Source of the DNA: Acidobacteriota bacterium
Lineage (GTDB): Bacteria > Acidobacteriota > Terriglobia > Acidiferrales > UBA7541
NCBI GenBank assembly: GCA_021832085.1
Contig: JAKBLM010000019.1
Coordinates: 1-64,000 of the forward strand
Direction of reading: 5' to 3'
Length of the DNA stretch: 64,000 nucleotides
Shown here: piece after piece, positions 26,728 through 37,188 of the stretch
How positions within the stretch are numbered: position 1 is the stretch's first letter
Layout: every line of letters starts with the position of its first letter
Made by a program: the position numbers and the translations under genes
The notes under the pieces: model-generated
What the model was told of the DNA's origin: nothing
Seen by the model: only the letters and a program-made list of their open reading frames with translations
Database searches by the model: none

Positions 26728-28173
26728 ATGGGCGGTCGAACCTGGCTTTCTCTGGCCATCGGTATGATTGCGGTCCTTGCTCTCGCAGGTTGCAGTAGCA
26801 GCTCCCCTTCCTCGACTTCGACTTCTTCGGGAACGGTTCCCGTAAGCCTGGCAATTCATGACGCTCCGCCGAGCGGCGTTTCCGTCCTGAGCTTTCAAAT
26901 CCATATCACTGGCGCATCGCTTCAGCCGGCCGACTCCACCGCAGCGGCGGTTTCGCTGGTCTCCAAGCCGGAGGAGGTCGAACTGGAGGATTTGCAAACG
27001 ATTTCGGCTTTTCTGAATACTGCCGACGTCGCGGCGGGCACCTACAACAGCTTGACTGTGACCTTCGCCAACCCGCAGATGACGATCTTGAACGACTCGG
27101 GATCGACCCTGACGGTGGGCGGCAAGACCTGCGACAACGGGCAGATCTGCGAAGTGCAGCCTACGCTGAATCAAGCCAGCGTCACGGTGAGTTCGAGCCC
27201 CTTCCCGCTCACCCTCACCAGCGGCTCTCCAGTGGGTTTGAGCCTGGACTTCAACCTGACTTCCTCGTTACAAGGCAATCTCTCCGTCACGCCGGTGGTG
27301 ACGGTTACCTCGGTGACCAGCGGACAATCGAACCAGAACGACCAGCAAGGCAGCAAGGTGAAACTGACCGGCGTGGTGACGGCGGTCGACAGTTCGAACC
27401 AGAGTTTCACGATCCAGGTAGGCTTGACCGGCCAGACCGACACCGTCCTGACCAACAGCAAAACCGAGTTCGATTTTGGTGACCAGAACTGCTCCGCCAA
27501 CAACTTCAGCTGCATTACGGTCAATAGCATCGTCAATGTGGACGCGGAAATGTCGAGCGGCCAACTCATGGCGAGCGACGTGGAAGGCGTGAGCCTCCCG
27601 AAAACACAGGCGGTATACGGAACGGTTGTCTCGGTGAACTCCGCGCAGAGCCAGTTCGAGATCGTCTTGAACGATGTCGAAGACAGCCAGGACTCGCAAA
27701 CGCTGACTTTGGGTCTGCCGGTGATGGTTTCCGTCCAGTCCGGCGCGACCTTCCAGCTGAACGCCGGAAACCTGAACATTTCAAGCACGGCTGGCTTCGG
27801 TGGCTTCTCCAGCCTGATGGTCGGGCAGGAGGTCGCGGTCTCGGTTTCGGGTGTGCAGGTTTCCGGTTCTGCGGTCACACTGACCACGAACCAGGTGACG
27901 CTGGAAATGTCGCAAATTTCTGGAACCGTCGCTTCGGTCAACGCTAGCCAGGACACCTTTGTCCTGACGAATCTGCCCAGCCTCTTCACCATGAACAACA
28001 TCACCCAGATCCTCGTTACGGTGGGCAGCAACACGGAGTACGAGAACGCGAGCGGGATCAGCTCGCTGAGCGCCAATCAGTCGGTGTCCGTCAGCGGACT
28101 GCTCACGGCCAATACAAGCAATGCCGCCGAGCCGAATCTGCTGGCCTCCGCCGTCCGCGTGCGGCAGGACTGA
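26728..28173 (+). CDS. Lipoprotein with DUF4382/DUF5666-like domains
   Basis: 481 residues. Signal sequence with lipobox LALAGC (Cys at 22) followed by a Ser/Thr linker. Residues about 37-195 resemble DUF4382: VSLAIHDAPPSGVSVLSFQI, with VELEDLQTISAFLNT and ADVAAGTYNSLTV. The C-terminal half holds two or three repeats of the short beta unit seen in DUF5666 (VKLTGVVTAVDSSNQSFTIQ and QAVYGTVVSVNSAQSQFEIV). These proteins are common in Acidobacteria and their role is unknown. Surface-exposed or periplasmic lipid-anchored location is expected. Confidence 0.82.
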   Translation: MGGRTWLSLAIGMIAVLALAGCSSSSPSSTSTSSGTVPVSLAIHDAPPSGVSVLSFQIHITGASLQPADSTAAAVSLVSKPEEVELEDLQTISAFLNTADVAAGTYNSLTVTFANPQMTILNDSGSTLTVGGKTCDNGQICEVQPTLNQASVTVSSSPFPLTLTSGSPVGLSLDFNLTSSLQGNLSVTPVVTVTSVTSGQSNQNDQQGSKVKLTGVVTAVDSSNQSFTIQVGLTGQTDTVLTNSKTEFDFGDQNCSANNFSCITVNSIVNVDAEMSSGQLMASDVEGVSLPKTQAVYGTVVSVNSAQSQFEIVLNDVEDSQDSQTLTLGLPVMVSVQSGATFQLNAGNLNISSTAGFGGFSSLMVGQEVAVSVSGVQVSGSAVTLTTNQVTLEMSQISGTVASVNASQDTFVLTNLPSLFTMNNITQILVTVGSNTEYENASGISSLSANQSVSVSGLLTANTSNAAEPNLLASAVRVRQD

Positions 28174-28298
28174 AGTGAGTGACTCGCTGAGGGAAACGGA
28201 GGGGGTCGGCCATCTGAGGAGCGTGAGGTTCAGGGGTGGCGAGGAACAACCCACTCCCGGCAGAAATCCCACGCGCGAAGGTGGTCGTTCTGACGCCA

Positions 28299-28336
28299 CG
28301 CGCCGCCCCGTATCGTGGGGGTATCGGGGCGGCGCG
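28299..28336. repeat. 12-bp stem hairpin
   Basis: CGCGCCGCCCCG (28299-28310) pairs perfectly with CGGGGCGGCGCG (28325-28336) across a 14-base loop. No T-run follows. It lies 126 bases past the lipoprotein stop and may mark the 3' end of that mRNA. Confidence 0.5.
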
Positions 28337-28550
28337 CAGGCCGCGCGTTGGGTCCGGCACCGCCTTCGTTTCAGTCCTGAGATGGAGGGGACTGGAGGGT
28401 CGCCGCTTTCAGGATGATCCGCCTCCCCTGCCGCCTGTCACAAGCCCCGGCCCCACGGTTGGGCATTTTCAGCTTCGGCCGGCCCAGCCACCTTTCCCAA
28501 AGCTCGCTTACCCGTGCACGAGTGAAAAATGCGGACCGACCCTGTGCGGA

Positions 28551-28588
28551 AAGAAAAACGGCCGGTTGCGCTGGAGCGTAATCGGCCG
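28551..28588 (-). terminator. Intrinsic terminator of the ribosomal operon
   Basis: Read leftward, CGGCCG (28588-28583) and a second CGGCCG (28564-28559) pair, with a small inner CGC/GCG stem, and TTTTTCTT follows directly (28558-28551). It lies 35 bases past the rplQ stop. Confidence 0.75.
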
Positions 28589-28622
28589 GTGGGAATGGAA
28601 AACGTAAGGAGCGTGGTTTGCG

Positions 28623-29060
28623 CTACTCTTTTTCCTCTTTCTCCTCTTTCTCGGGCTCCTCGGCCTTCTTGCCCTTCTTGCCCTTTTCTTCCTTGACTTT
28701 CATTTCCGAGCCGACGAGTTCGAGAACGGCGACGGCGGCATTGTCGCCCGGGCGCCAGCCGGCGCGGACGATCCGGGTGTAGCCGCCGGACCGCTCAGCG
28801 AAGCGCGGAGCAATCTCCTCGAAGAGCTTCTTGACCGCCCCGGGAGTCTGCAGGAACGCGGCGGCCTGACGGCGCGTGTGAAGGCTGTCGCGCTTGCCGA
28901 GGGTGATCATGCGCTCGACGAGCGGGCGCGCGGCCCGGGCGCGCGGGAGCGTGGTGTGAATGCGCTCGCGTTCGATGACGTTGGTGACCAGGTTACGCAG
29001 GGTCGCCCGACGATGCGCCGGGTTGCGCCCAAGTTTCGATCCGCCCTTGCGATGTCGCAT
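28623..29060 (-). CDS. rplQ: Ribosomal protein L17
   Basis: 145 residues. The core MRHRKGGSKLGRNPAHRRA and LVTNVIERERIHTT is canonical. The last 25 residues are a Lys/Glu run absent from E. coli L17 and may be flexible. L17 lies near the peptide exit of the 50S subunit. Last gene of the block; follows rpoA by 19 bases. Confidence 0.97.
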   Translation of the reverse strand: MRHRKGGSKLGRNPAHRRATLRNLVTNVIERERIHTTLPRARAARPLVERMITLGKRDSLHTRRQAAAFLQTPGAVKKLFEEIAPRFAERSGGYTRIVRAGWRPGDNAAVAVLELVGSEMKVKEEKGKKGKKAEEPEKEEKEEKE

Positions 29061-29079
29061 GATGCTCGGTTCCTTTGCC

Positions 29080-30108
29080 TTAGGGAGCCGGCGACTCTTC
29101 CGGCGCCGGCACGACGGTCTGGCTGGGCAGCGGCGGCCAGATGATCCGGCCGGCTTCGTCGAACTTCATTCCCAGGCCCAGCCCCATCTTGTTGAGGATG
29201 TCCTTGATCTCGGTGAGCGACTTGCGGCCGAAGTTTTTCGTCTTGAGCATCTCGGCCTCGGTCTTCTGGACGAGTTCGCGGATGGACTGGATATTGGCGT
29301 TCTTCAGGCAGTTGTAAGAGCGGACGGAAAGCTCAAGTTCCTCGACCGAGCGATCGAGGTATTCGAGGCGGGGATCGAAGAACGACTCGCCAGCCTCCTC
29401 GGTCACCTCGGGCTGCTCCTCGAAATTGATGAACATGTTCATGTGGTCTTTGACCAGCTTGGCGGCGAGCCCGATCGAATCTTGTGGGGTGATCGCGCCG
29501 TTGGTCCAGACCTCAAGCGTGAGCTTCTCGTAGTCGGTCATCTGGCCGAGCCGGGCCTGTTCGACCGTGTAGTTGACCTTGCGCACCGGCGAATGGACCG
29601 AGTCAATCGGGATGTAGCCAATCGGAAGATCCTCGTCGAAGTTGCGGTCGGCGGAGACATAGCCGCGGCCGTTGCGGACGCGCATTTCGATCACCAGGCG
29701 CCCGCCCTCGCCGACGGTAGCGATGTAGATGTTCTTGTCGAGAACGGCGATATCGGCATCCTCCTCGATCATGGCCGAAGTGACCACGCCGGGAGTTTCG
29801 GCGCGCAGGATCATCGTTTTCGTTTGGTCGGTGTGCAGCTTGAGCGGCACCTGCTTGAGGTTGAGGATGATGTCGGTGGCATCCTCGACCACGCCGGGGA
29901 TCGGGGAAAACTCGTGCAGCACGCCCTCGATCCGGATCGCGGTGATGGCAGCGCCCTCGATCGAACTGAGCAGGACACGGCGCAGGCTGTTGCCCACCGT
30001 CGTCGCCCAGCCGCGCTCGAAGGGTTGCGCGGTGAATTTTCCGAAACGATCGGTCAGCGATTCCAGCTCCGCGACCAGGCGCTTCGGTTTCTGAAATCCC
30101 TTCCACAT
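29080..30108 (-). CDS. rpoA: RNA polymerase alpha subunit
   Basis: 342 residues from ATG 30108, preceded by GGAGGAGG. The frame remains open far upstream but that part is antisense-type read-through into rpsD. The N-terminal dimerisation domain has [18 protein letters not shown]; the C-terminal domain, which contacts UP elements and activators, has [17 protein letters not shown]. The C-terminal tail after residue 315 is Pro-rich and longer than usual. Confidence 0.97.
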   Translation of the reverse strand: MWKGFQKPKRLVAELESLTDRFGKFTAQPFERGWATTVGNSLRRVLLSSIEGAAITAIRIEGVLHEFSPIPGVVEDATDIILNLKQVPLKLHTDQTKTMILRAETPGVVTSAMIEEDADIAVLDKNIYIATVGEGGRLVIEMRVRNGRGYVSADRNFDEDLPIGYIPIDSVHSPVRKVNYTVEQARLGQMTDYEKLTLEVWTNGAITPQDSIGLAAKLVKDHMNMFINFEEQPEVTEEAGESFFDPRLEYLDRSVEELELSVRSYNCLKNANIQSIRELVQKTEAEMLKTKNFGRKSLTEIKDILNKMGLGLGMKFDEAGRIIWPPLPSQTVVPAPEESPAP

Positions 30109-30161
30109 GATGGCATTTCCTCCTCCCGCTCTGTGCGGGAATGAATTCGATCGGGACCGGA

Positions 30162-30794
30162 TTACTTCGAATACAGTTCGACGATCAACTGCTCGCTGAT
30201 CGGGGGCGACTGGACGTCTTCGCGCTTGGGCAGTGCGACGACTTTGGCCCGATGGTTCTCCCGGTCGACGTCGAGCCAGGGCACCAAAGCCTGGCTCTGC
30301 GAAACGTCGCGGGCCTGCATAACCATGGCGTTTTCGCGCATCTTGTCCCGGAGCACGATCTCGTCGCCGACGCTGATCAGGTACGAGGGCACGTTGACGT
30401 TGCGGCCGTTGACACGGACATGGCCGTGGGAGACGAACTGGCGCGCCTGCGCACGTGAACTGCCCAAGCCCATCCGGTAGACCACGTTGTCGAGCCGGCG
30501 CTCGAGCATCACGATCAGGTTTTCGCCGGTCGGACCCTTGGTCGCCTCGGCCTTTTCGAAGTAGTTGCGGAACTGGCGCTCGAGCAGCCCGTAGGCGCGC
30601 TTCACCTTCTGTTTCTCGCGCAACTGCTGGCCGTAGGCGGTCAGCTTGACCCGGCGCGACTGCCCGTGCTGCCCGGGAGGAAAATTGCGGCGCTCGATGG
30701 CGCACTTTTCCGTGAAACACCGCATGCCCTTCAGGTAGAGCTTCATGCCCTCCCGGCGGCAGAGGCGACAAACCGATTCGCGATGCCTTGCCAA
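30162..30794 (-). CDS. rpsD: Ribosomal protein S4 (zinc-binding type)
   Basis: 210 residues from TTG 30794, chosen because GGAGGG precedes it and the product then begins LARHR as S4 should. Four cysteines (9, 12, 26, 31) form the zinc site found in the Cys-type S4. The S4 RNA-binding fold [20 protein letters not shown] is intact. S4 starts 16S rRNA folding and in E. coli represses the alpha operon. Confidence 0.97.
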   Translation of the reverse strand: MARHRESVCRLCRREGMKLYLKGMRCFTEKCAIERRNFPPGQHGQSRRVKLTAYGQQLREKQKVKRAYGLLERQFRNYFEKAEATKGPTGENLIVMLERRLDNVVYRMGLGSSRAQARQFVSHGHVRVNGRNVNVPSYLISVGDEIVLRDKMRENAMVMQARDVSQSQALVPWLDVDRENHRAKVVALPKREDVQSPPISEQLIVELYSK

Positions 30795-30823
30795 ATTGCT
30801 ACCCTCCTCGAAAACCTTGCCGG

Positions 30824-31279
30824 TTACACCCGGCGCCGCTTCGGCGGCCGACAACCGTTGTGGGGAATCGGAGTCACATCCTTGATCGAGTGAATCCGCA
30901 GCCCTCCGGCCGAGAGCGCACGGACAGCCGACTCGCGGCCCGAACCCGGGCCCTTGACGCGTACGTCGACCGAGGTCATGCCGTAGTGCTCGCGAGCGTT
31001 GGCCGCGGCCGCGACCGAAGCCTGCTGGGCGGCGTAAGGCGTGCCCTTGCGCGAGCCCTTGAAACCGATAGAGCCGGCCGAGGCCCAGCAGACCGCGTGG
31101 CCATTCGGATCGGTGATGGTGACGATTGTATTGTTGAACGTCGCCTGAATGAAAACGATGCCATGCGGCACAACGCGCTTTTCGCGCTTGCGGCGGAATT
31201 CCTTCTTCCGGCGCCCGGATTTTGCCGGCGCGGCCGGCGCCGGCATCCCGGTGCCGGTCGTTTGCGGATCCTTAGCCAA
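30824..31279 (-). CDS. rpsK: Ribosomal protein S11
   Basis: 151 residues, about 20 more than E. coli because of a Pro/Ala-rich N-terminus. The core has [28 protein letters not shown] and the C-terminal [19 protein letters not shown]11 binds the 30S platform. The NG in PHNGC is the site converted to isoaspartate in E. coli. It starts 16 bases after the rpsM stop. Confidence 0.97.
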   Translation of the reverse strand: MAKDPQTTGTGMPAPAAPAKSGRRKKEFRRKREKRVVPHGIVFIQATFNNTIVTITDPNGHAVCWASAGSIGFKGSRKGTPYAAQQASVAAAANAREHYGMTSVDVRVKGPGSGRESAVRALSAGGLRIHSIKDVTPIPHNGCRPPKRRRV

Positions 31280-31295
31280 GTCTCACTCCCTCCGT

Positions 31296-31682
31296 TTACT
31301 TCTTCAGCGTCGCCTTCTTCTTGGTGGCGACTGCACCACGCCGCGGACCCTTGCGGGTGCGGGCGTTGGTATGAGTTCGCTGGCCACGCACCGGCAGGCT
31401 GCGCCGGTGGCGCAGGCCGCGGTAGCTGCCGATTTCGATCAGCCGCCGGATATTCATCTGGGTCTCCTTGCGGAGATCCCCTTCCACTCGGCCCTCGGTT
31501 TCGATCTCCTGACGGAGGCGCGTGACCTCCTCTTCAGTCAGATCCTTGATTTTCTTGGACGAGTCGACGCCGGCCCGCGCGGAAACCGAGCGAGCGCGTT
31601 CGTGACCGATGCCGTAAATCGCTGTCAGCCCCACCCAGAGGCGTTTGTTCGGCGGAAGATCGATGCCGGCGATGCGCGCCAC
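31296..31682 (-). CDS. rpsM: Ribosomal protein S13
   Basis: 128 residues. [14 protein letters not shown] and the helix-two-turn-helix GIGHERARS are canonical, and the C-terminal [17 protein letters not shown] reaches toward the P-site tRNA. A short Lys-rich tail ends it. S13 sits in the 30S head and bridges to L5. Confidence 0.97.
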   Translation of the reverse strand: MARIAGIDLPPNKRLWVGLTAIYGIGHERARSVSARAGVDSSKKIKDLTEEEVTRLRQEIETEGRVEGDLRKETQMNIRRLIEIGSYRGLRHRRSLPVRGQRTHTNARTRKGPRRGAVATKKKATLKK

Positions 31683-31691
31683 GTGTCCCCC

Positions 31692-31805
31692 TTATCCTTG
31701 GCGCTGCTTGTGCTTGGGGTTGGGACAGATCACCCGCACAACGCCGCGCCGATGAATGACCTTGCATTTGTCGCAAATCTTCTTGACTGAAGCTCGAACC
31801 TTCAT
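31692..31805 (-). CDS. rpmJ: Ribosomal protein L36
   Basis: 37 residues, read directly from the minus strand: it begins [20 protein letters not shown]. Zinc ligands are Cys11, Cys14, Cys27 and His32, the C3H type. It ends just before rpsM and starts 23 bases after infA. The gene is too short for most automatic open-frame cut-offs. Confidence 0.95.
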   Translation of the reverse strand: MKVRASVKKICDKCKVIHRRGVVRVICPNPKHKQRQG

Positions 31806-31828
31806 TGCTTTCTCCGTGCGCCGGCCGG

Positions 31829-32101
31829 CTATTTGTAGCGGTAGACGATGCGACCGCGCGTCAAATCGTAGGGCGAAAGCTCGACCGTCACCCGATCGCC
31901 GGCCAGGATCCGGATGAAATTTTTCCGCATCTTGCCGGAGATGTGGGCCAGCACCTGGTGCTTGTTATCGAGCTCAACCCGAAACATGGCGTTGGGCAGG
32001 GGTTCGACCACCGTGCCCATTACTTCAATGGCGTCTTCCTTCGGGCTCTCGATCGGCTCCCGCCGCTGCTTGTGTTTTCCTCGGCTAGGTTGTTTTCTCA
32101 C
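31829..32101 (-). CDS. infA: Translation initiation factor IF-1
   Basis: 90 residues from GTG 32101; the map stop codon is at 32118. The S1-like OB fold is complete, with [19 protein letters not shown] and [11 protein letters not shown], and ends [10 protein letters not shown]. About 18 extra basic residues precede the usual start MxKEDAIEV. The ribosome site is weak (GGGGCG), so an internal start is possible. IF-1 blocks the A site during initiation. Confidence 0.92.
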   Translation of the reverse strand: MRKQPSRGKHKQRREPIESPKEDAIEVMGTVVEPLPNAMFRVELDNKHQVLAHISGKMRKNFIRILAGDRVTVELSPYDLTRGRIVYRYK

Positions 32102-32117
32102 GTTCGCTTCAACGCCC

Positions 32118-32894
32118 CTACCAGCACGCGCCCTCAACCTCGCGCGGGCGGGTAAGAATCCACGGCCCGTCGGAGGTGATGGCGATGGTGTGTTCGAAAT
32201 GAGCCGCGTAGCTTCCGTCAGCACTGACTGCGGTCCATTCATCGTCGAGAATCCGGATGGCCGGCCGGCCGGCGTTGACCATCGGCTCGATGGCCAGTGT
32301 CATGCCCTCGCGCAAGCGCGGACCGTGTCCGGGTTCACCGTAATTCGGCACTTGCAAATCCTCGTGCATTCGGGTGCCGATGCCGTGGCCGACCAGCTCG
32401 CGGACAACGGAATAGCCGTGGCGCTCGACCCAGCTCTGCACCGCGTGCGAAATATCGCTCAGCCGGTTGCCGGGCCTGGCCTGATCGATGGCCCGGTCGA
32501 GCGATTCGCGAGTCACCCGGAGCAACCGTTCGAGTTCGGCGGAAATCGTCCCGACCGGCACGGTGACTGCAGCGTCGCCGTAATAACCCTCCATTTCGAC
32601 GCCAAAATCCAGCGAGAGGATGTCACCCTCGGCCAGCCGCCGTTTCGGTGAAGGGATGCCGTGCACCACCTCGTCGTTGATCGACGTGCAGAGCACACGG
32701 GGGTAGCCGCGATAGCCCTTGAAAGCCGGCCGGCCGCCGAGCTCAGCGACGCGGCGCTCGGCATACTGGTCGAGTTCCATCGTGGTGATGCCCGGACGGA
32801 CCATCCTTTTCAGCTCGTCGAGTACGGTCCAGACGGCGAGTCCGGCCCGGTGCATCTTCTCGATCTCTGCCGGGGACTTACAGTTAACAGCCAC
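32118..32894 (-). CDS. map: Methionine aminopeptidase, type I
   Basis: 258 residues. The five metal ligands are visible in LSLDFG (Asp), YGDAAV (Asp), [10 protein letters not shown] (His), AIEPMV (Glu) and EHTIAI (Glu). It removes the initiator methionine from nascent chains. Its start overlaps the end of adk by 11 bases, indicating translational coupling. Normal length. Confidence 0.97.
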   Translation of the reverse strand: MAVNCKSPAEIEKMHRAGLAVWTVLDELKRMVRPGITTMELDQYAERRVAELGGRPAFKGYRGYPRVLCTSINDEVVHGIPSPKRRLAEGDILSLDFGVEMEGYYGDAAVTVPVGTISAELERLLRVTRESLDRAIDQARPGNRLSDISHAVQSWVERHGYSVVRELVGHGIGTRMHEDLQVPNYGEPGHGPRLREGMTLAIEPMVNAGRPAIRILDDEWTAVSADGSYAAHFEHTIAITSDGPWILTRPREVEGACW

Positions 32895-33621
32895 GGTCTT
32901 CGCTCTGCTCCAATGTCTCCACCAACGCCTGGGCTACCGTTTCCGGCGATCCCGAGCCGTCCACATCCACCACGAGGTTTCCTCGGCGGTAAAACTCCAG
33001 CACCGGCTGAGTGTATTCCTGATACGCCAAGAGCCGCTCCCGAATCACTTCCTCGCGGTCGTCATCGCGCTGCATCAATTCCCCGCCATCACGGTCGCAG
33101 CGGCCCGGCGTCTTGGGTGGGCTATCATAAATATTGTATATCTCCCCACCAACTTTGCACACTCGCCGGCCGGTGATTCGGCGCACAATCAAGGCCGAGT
33201 CCAGCTGCAGGCAAACCACCAGCGGTTTGGCGAGGCCGATCCGCCGGAGAATGGCCTTGAGCGCCTCCGCCTGGGCCACGGTGCGCGGAAAACCGTCGAG
33301 GATAAATCCCCGAGCGCAGTCAGGCTGAGTGATGCGCTGCTCGACCATGGCCACGACGACGTCATCCGGGACCAAATCCCCGCGTTCCATAATGGCCTTG
33401 GCGCGCAAACCCACCGGCGTGCCGCGCCGGATGCTCTCCCGGAACATATCGCCAGTGGACAAATGGGGAACGCCATAACGACTGGCGATCCGTTTTGCCT
33501 GCGTTCCCTTGCCCGCTCCCGGTGGGCCTACCAGGATAACCGGGCGACTCAACCCTTTCGGTGCTAAACCTTCACTCGATGCGCTAATATCGTCGACTCC
33601 GGAGGCGGCCGCGCCGCACAA
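32884..33621 (-). CDS. adk: Adenylate kinase
   Basis: 245 residues if started at TTG 33621, which overlaps secY by 38 bases; GAGGG lies just upstream. A start at TTG 33552 would give 222 residues, closer to the family norm, but lacks good spacing. P-loop GPPGAGKGTQ, the AMP site STGDMFR and DGFPRTVAQA, and the LID domain are present. The LID zinc site is incomplete: one Cys of the first pair is missing (VCKVGG) and the second pair is CDRD. Interconverts AMP, ADP and ATP. Confidence 0.95.
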   Translation of the reverse strand: MCGAAASGVDDISASSEGLAPKGLSRPVILVGPPGAGKGTQAKRIASRYGVPHLSTGDMFRESIRRGTPVGLRAKAIMERGDLVPDDVVVAMVEQRITQPDCARGFILDGFPRTVAQAEALKAILRRIGLAKPLVVCLQLDSALIVRRITGRRVCKVGGEIYNIYDSPPKTPGRCDRDGGELMQRDDDREEVIRERLLAYQEYTQPVLEFYRRGNLVVDVDGSGSPETVAQALVETLEQSEDRGC

Positions 33622-34993
33622 ATCCCTCGTAGTTGCGCATGACGAGTTGGGCTTCTAGCTGCTGTACCGTATCCATCGCCACGCCCACGACGATCAAGAG
33701 TGACGTGCCGCCAAAGTAGAATGTGATCCCAATTCCCTGGAGCAACCAGCGCGGAGCGTTGGCGTCGAACCATCCGCCACCGAGCCAGAGCGGCAGGTGC
33801 TGCAGGTGGATACCGGCAATCATCCATTCCGGCAGTAGGCAGACCAACACCAGATACCAGCCAGCCACAAATGTCAAATAGGTCAGGATCCGGCTGATAT
33901 ATTCCGACGTATGGCGCCCCGGCCGAATGCCCGGGATAAACCCTCCATACTTCTTCATATTGTCGGCCAACTCCGTCGGATTGAAAACGATTCCGACGTA
34001 GAAGAACGAGAAGAAAAGAATCAGGATCACATAAATCAGCGTGTACAGCGGCTCGCCCCAGGTGAGCGCCCGGCCCACCGAGTCGACAAACTTCGATTTG
34101 TGTTGAAAAAAGAGCGCAATCGTTTGTGGAAACGTGAGCAGTGAACTCGCAAAAATCGGGGGAATTACACCGGCTGAATTGACCCGCAACGGCAGATAGG
34201 TCATTTCGGCGCCCATCACCCGGCGCCCGACAACGCGCTTGGCGTATTGGACCGGGATGCGCCGCTGGCCGCTTTCGACGAAGACGATAAAGGCAATGAC
34301 CGCGGCAAACAGCCCCAGCAGCAGGATCATGACGATCGGCGTCATCGGCCCCCAAGTCGCGTTGGTCATCTTGCTCCACAGGTCGCCGATCCCGCTCGGC
34401 AACCCCACGACGATCGAGGCAAAGATGATCAGCGACATGCCGTTGCCAATGCCGCGCTCACTGATCTGCTCGCCCAGCCACATGATGAAAACCGAACCGG
34501 CGGTCAGGGTCAGAATTGTGAGCAGAGTGAACCGGACGCCAGGATGATAGACGAGCGCCTGGCCGGAGAACGTTTGCCGCTGGAGGGTGACGGCGATTGT
34601 GAATGACTGGAAAATACTTAGAACAACGGTCAGATAGCGGGTGTATTGAGTGATCTTGCGCCGGCCGAGTTCGCCTTCCTTCTGCAACCGCTCGAGATAC
34701 GGCCAGACGACCACCATGATCTCGAGGATGATGGCGGCGGTGATATAGGGCATGATGCCCAGCGCGAAGATCGTCATCCGGCTCAGGTTGCCGCCGCTGA
34801 ACAGGTTGATCAGGCCGAGCACCGAGCCCTGGCTCTGCTGGAAAAGCTGCTGGAGCAGGGCCGTATTAATACCCGGAGTGTAGATGTAGGCGCCGACGCG
34901 GTAGACGGCCAGCATCCCGAGTGTGAACAGCACCCGGTTGCGCAGGTCCGGCGTGCGGACGATATTGCGAATTGCTTCGAGGAGCTTCCTCAT
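33584..34993 (-). CDS. secY: Preprotein translocase subunit SecY
   Basis: 469 residues with ten hydrophobic segments. The plug region follows TM1, and the cytosolic loop 5 that binds SecA/ribosome carries [18 protein letters not shown]. It forms the membrane channel with SecE and SecG, neither of which is in this window. It overlaps rplO by four bases (ATGA), as is common in the spc operon. Confidence 0.97.
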   Translation of the reverse strand: MRKLLEAIRNIVRTPDLRNRVLFTLGMLAVYRVGAYIYTPGINTALLQQLFQQSQGSVLGLINLFSGGNLSRMTIFALGIMPYITAAIILEIMVVVWPYLERLQKEGELGRRKITQYTRYLTVVLSIFQSFTIAVTLQRQTFSGQALVYHPGVRFTLLTILTLTAGSVFIMWLGEQISERGIGNGMSLIIFASIVVGLPSGIGDLWSKMTNATWGPMTPIVMILLLGLFAAVIAFIVFVESGQRRIPVQYAKRVVGRRVMGAEMTYLPLRVNSAGVIPPIFASSLLTFPQTIALFFQHKSKFVDSVGRALTWGEPLYTLIYVILILFFSFFYVGIVFNPTELADNMKKYGGFIPGIRPGRHTSEYISRILTYLTFVAGWYLVLVCLLPEWMIAGIHLQHLPLWLGGGWFDANAPRWLLQGIGITFYFGGTSLLIVVGVAMDTVQQLEAQLVMRNYEGFVRRGRLRSRRY

Positions 34994-35457
34994 CCGATCA
35001 GTTCCGCGGTTCCTCCGGCGGCGGAGATCTTCTCGCGCGCCGAGCGGCTGAAGGCGTGGGCCTGCACGGTCAGCGCGGCTTTCAGATCGCCTTCACCCAG
35101 AATTTTCACCGGCAGCGAGCGGTCGCTCACCAGCCCGCGCTCGCGCAGCAGTTCGGGCGTGACCGTTTCGCCGGCGGGAAAACTGCCGAGCGAGCCGACA
35201 TTCACCACCGCGAAATCCCGGCCGAAAATGTTGGTAAATCCGCGCTTGGGCAGACGGCGATGGAGCGGCATCTGGCCGCCCTCGAACCCGCGCCGGAGCC
35301 GGAAGCCGCTGCGCGACTTCCCGCCCTTGTTGCCCCTGCCGGCAGTCTTGCCGAGTTTCGAGCCCATGCCGCGGCCAACGCGCACCTTGCGATGGCGCGA
35401 GCCAGCGGGCGGGCGAAGATTCGAAAGGTTGGGAAGGGTCGTTTCGTTCTCGCTCAC
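34990..35457 (-). CDS. rplO: Ribosomal protein L15
   Basis: 155 residues. The N-terminal extended region [20 protein letters not shown] and the [12 protein letters not shown] stretch are typical. L15 is a late 50S assembly protein that threads into 23S rRNA. Overlaps rpmD by four bases and secY by four bases. Confidence 0.97.
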   Translation of the reverse strand: MSENETTLPNLSNLRPPAGSRHRKVRVGRGMGSKLGKTAGRGNKGGKSRSGFRLRRGFEGGQMPLHRRLPKRGFTNIFGRDFAVVNVGSLGSFPAGETVTPELLRERGLVSDRSLPVKILGEGDLKAALTVQAHAFSRSAREKISAAGGTAELIG

Positions 35458-35678
35458 TGTTCAGTTCCCGTTGTGGTCACCTCTACCAGATGACGCACTT
35501 TATGGATCATCCCGCGAATCGCGGGCGTGTCGGGCCGTTCCACAACTTCGTGGAGCCGGTGAAAGCCTAGGCCGCGCATGGTCTGGCGCACCCGTTCCGG
35601 ATAGCCGATCGCGCTGCGCACCCAACGGATGCGCAGAGGGGCTCCAGTCGCCGATTTCACTTTGCTCTGCTTCGCCAT
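35454..35678 (-). CDS. rpmD: Ribosomal protein L30
   Basis: 74 residues. [20 protein letters not shown] and the [11 protein letters not shown] end are diagnostic. It overlaps rplO by four bases. The N-terminal 10 residues and the C-terminal VTTTGTEQ tail go beyond E. coli L30 (59 residues). Confidence 0.95.
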   Translation of the reverse strand: MAKQSKVKSATGAPLRIRWVRSAIGYPERVRQTMRGLGFHRLHEVVERPDTPAIRGMIHKVRHLVEVTTTGTEQ

Positions 35679-35696
35679 AGTCGTTGCCGTCCGTCT

Positions 35697-36233
35697 TTAG
35701 GCCGACGCCGCTTGCGGGTGCTTGCCACGCAATTCGGCCACTTCGCCGGCGTCACGAAGCCGCAGCAGGGCGTCGAAGGTCGCCTTGATTACGTTGTGTG
35801 GGTTGGAAGCGCCAAACGATTTCGTCAGCACATTGCCGATCCCGGCGACTTCCATGGCCGCACGGACCGCGCCGCCAGCGATGACGCCGGTGCCTTCCGG
35901 AGCCGGCTTGAGCAGCACCCTGGCCGAGCCGAACTGACCGACCACCATGTAAGGGACAGTCGTTCCCTTCAGGTTGACCCGGACCATGTTCTTTTTGGCC
36001 TGCTCGATCGCCTTGCGGATCGCCATCGGCACTTCGCGTGCCTTGCCCATGCCGAAGCCGGCATGGCCGGCCTGATCGCCAACGACGACCAGAGCGGAGA
36101 AACTAAGGTTCTTGCCGCCCTTGACGACCTTGGTGACGCGATTGATCGCGACGACCTGGTCCTTGAGCGTCGCCGCGTTCACTTCCACCGGGCGGCGAAC
36201 CGAAAGCACTTGCTTGAGCACATTCTTCGACAT
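35697..36233 (-). CDS. rpsE: Ribosomal protein S5
   Basis: 178 residues. [20 protein letters not shown] and the double-stranded RNA-binding-like core are canonical, as is [19 protein letters not shown] in the C-terminal domain. S5 helps shape the mRNA entry channel and decoding accuracy. It begins three bases after the rplR stop. Confidence 0.97.
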   Translation of the reverse strand: MSKNVLKQVLSVRRPVEVNAATLKDQVVAINRVTKVVKGGKNLSFSALVVVGDQAGHAGFGMGKAREVPMAIRKAIEQAKKNMVRVNLKGTTVPYMVVGQFGSARVLLKPAPEGTGVIAGGAVRAAMEVAGIGNVLTKSFGASNPHNVIKATFDALLRLRDAGEVAELRGKHPQAASA

Positions 36234-36236
36234 AGG

Positions 36237-36617
36237 TCAGAACTCGAGTCCGGCTTCGCGCGCGGCGTCGGCCAGGGCTTTCACCCGACCGTGATATTTG
36301 TACCCACCGCGGTCGAACACCACTTGGGTGTGGCCGGCGGCCCGGGCGCGTTCACCGATCAGCTTGCCGACCAGTTTCGCGGCGGCGATGTTCCCGCCGG
36401 TTTTCAGCTGCTTCTGGAATTCGGGATCGATCGAGCTGGCCGAGACGAGCGTGCTCCCGGCCTGATCGTCGATCACCTGTGCGTAAATCTGACGCAGCGA
36501 GCGGAAAATCGCCAGCCGCGGACGCTCGGGCGTGCCATGAATGCGGCGCCGCACCCGGCGGTGCACCTGGCGGCGGTGACCGCCGCGCGTGAGCTTGCGA
36601 ATCGGAACGACAGCCAC
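36237..36617 (-). CDS. rplR: Ribosomal protein L18
   Basis: 126 residues. The core [18 protein letters not shown] and [20 protein letters not shown] is diagnostic. L18 binds 5S rRNA together with L5. The basic N-terminus ([19 protein letters not shown]) is unusually rich in His and Arg. Confidence 0.97.
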   Translation of the reverse strand: MAVVPIRKLTRGGHRRQVHRRVRRRIHGTPERPRLAIFRSLRQIYAQVIDDQAGSTLVSASSIDPEFQKQLKTGGNIAAAKLVGKLIGERARAAGHTQVVFDRGGYKYHGRVKALADAAREAGLEF

Positions 36618-36635
36618 GGCTTCTCCCTTCCTCCT

Positions 36636-37187
36636 TTACGCCCCAGCCCCGGCCCCGGCCTTGAGGCCGGCCTTGCCGGCCTTCTTCTTCAACCGCTCGC
36701 CGGAGATCTGGATGCCCTTCTGCTTGTAGGGGTCCGGCGGGCGCAAGCTGCGGATATTGGCGGCTACCTGACCCACCTGCGCCTTGTCGGGCCCGCGGAC
36801 GGTGACCGTCTGGCGCTCGACGCTAATCTCGATGCCCGGAGGAATCGGAAATTCCACCGGATGGGAATAGCCGAGGCTGAACACCGCGGTACGGCCCTTG
36901 ACTTCGGCGCGGTACCCAACCCCGGCGATCACCAACTCCTTCTTGAATCCTTCGCTGACACCTTGGACGGCGTTGGCCACCAGTGCGCGGGCCATGCCGT
37001 GGAAGGCGCGCAGCTCGTCGCTTTCCCGCAGCGCAAGCAATTCCTCTCCCTTGCGCTCGAAGCGAATACCGCGAGGCAGGGGAACCGCCAGCTTGCCCTT
37101 GGGTCCTTCGACACGCACCGCATCGGCCGAGATATCCACCTTCACCTTGGCGGGAACCGGAATCGGTTTGTTGCCTATGCGCGACAC
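36636..37187 (-). CDS. rplF: Ribosomal protein L6
   Basis: 183 residues from GTG 37187, set one base after the rpsH stop and preceded by GAGG; the product then begins VSRIGNKPIPVP as L6 should. Both L6 folds are present, ending in the family signature DPYKQKGIQISGE. The C-terminus is Lys/Gly/Ala-rich. L6 lies near the GTPase-factor site. Confidence 0.96.
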   Translation of the reverse strand: MSRIGNKPIPVPAKVKVDISADAVRVEGPKGKLAVPLPRGIRFERKGEELLALRESDELRAFHGMARALVANAVQGVSEGFKKELVIAGVGYRAEVKGRTAVFSLGYSHPVEFPIPPGIEISVERQTVTVRGPDKAQVGQVAANIRSLRPPDPYKQKGIQISGERLKKKAGKAGLKAGAGAGA

Positions 37188-37188
37188 G

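Larger units (their letters stand above)
28174..28622. other. Gap between lipoprotein gene and rplQ
   Basis: No gene is supported in these 449 bases between two convergent units. It holds a 12-bp stem hairpin and the intrinsic terminator of the ribosomal operon, described separately. Confidence 0.5.

Noticed and set aside
29080..30771. 563-codon version of the rpoA frame
   Set aside because: The first 221 codons lie over rpsD in another frame; the true start has GGAGGAGG at 30108.
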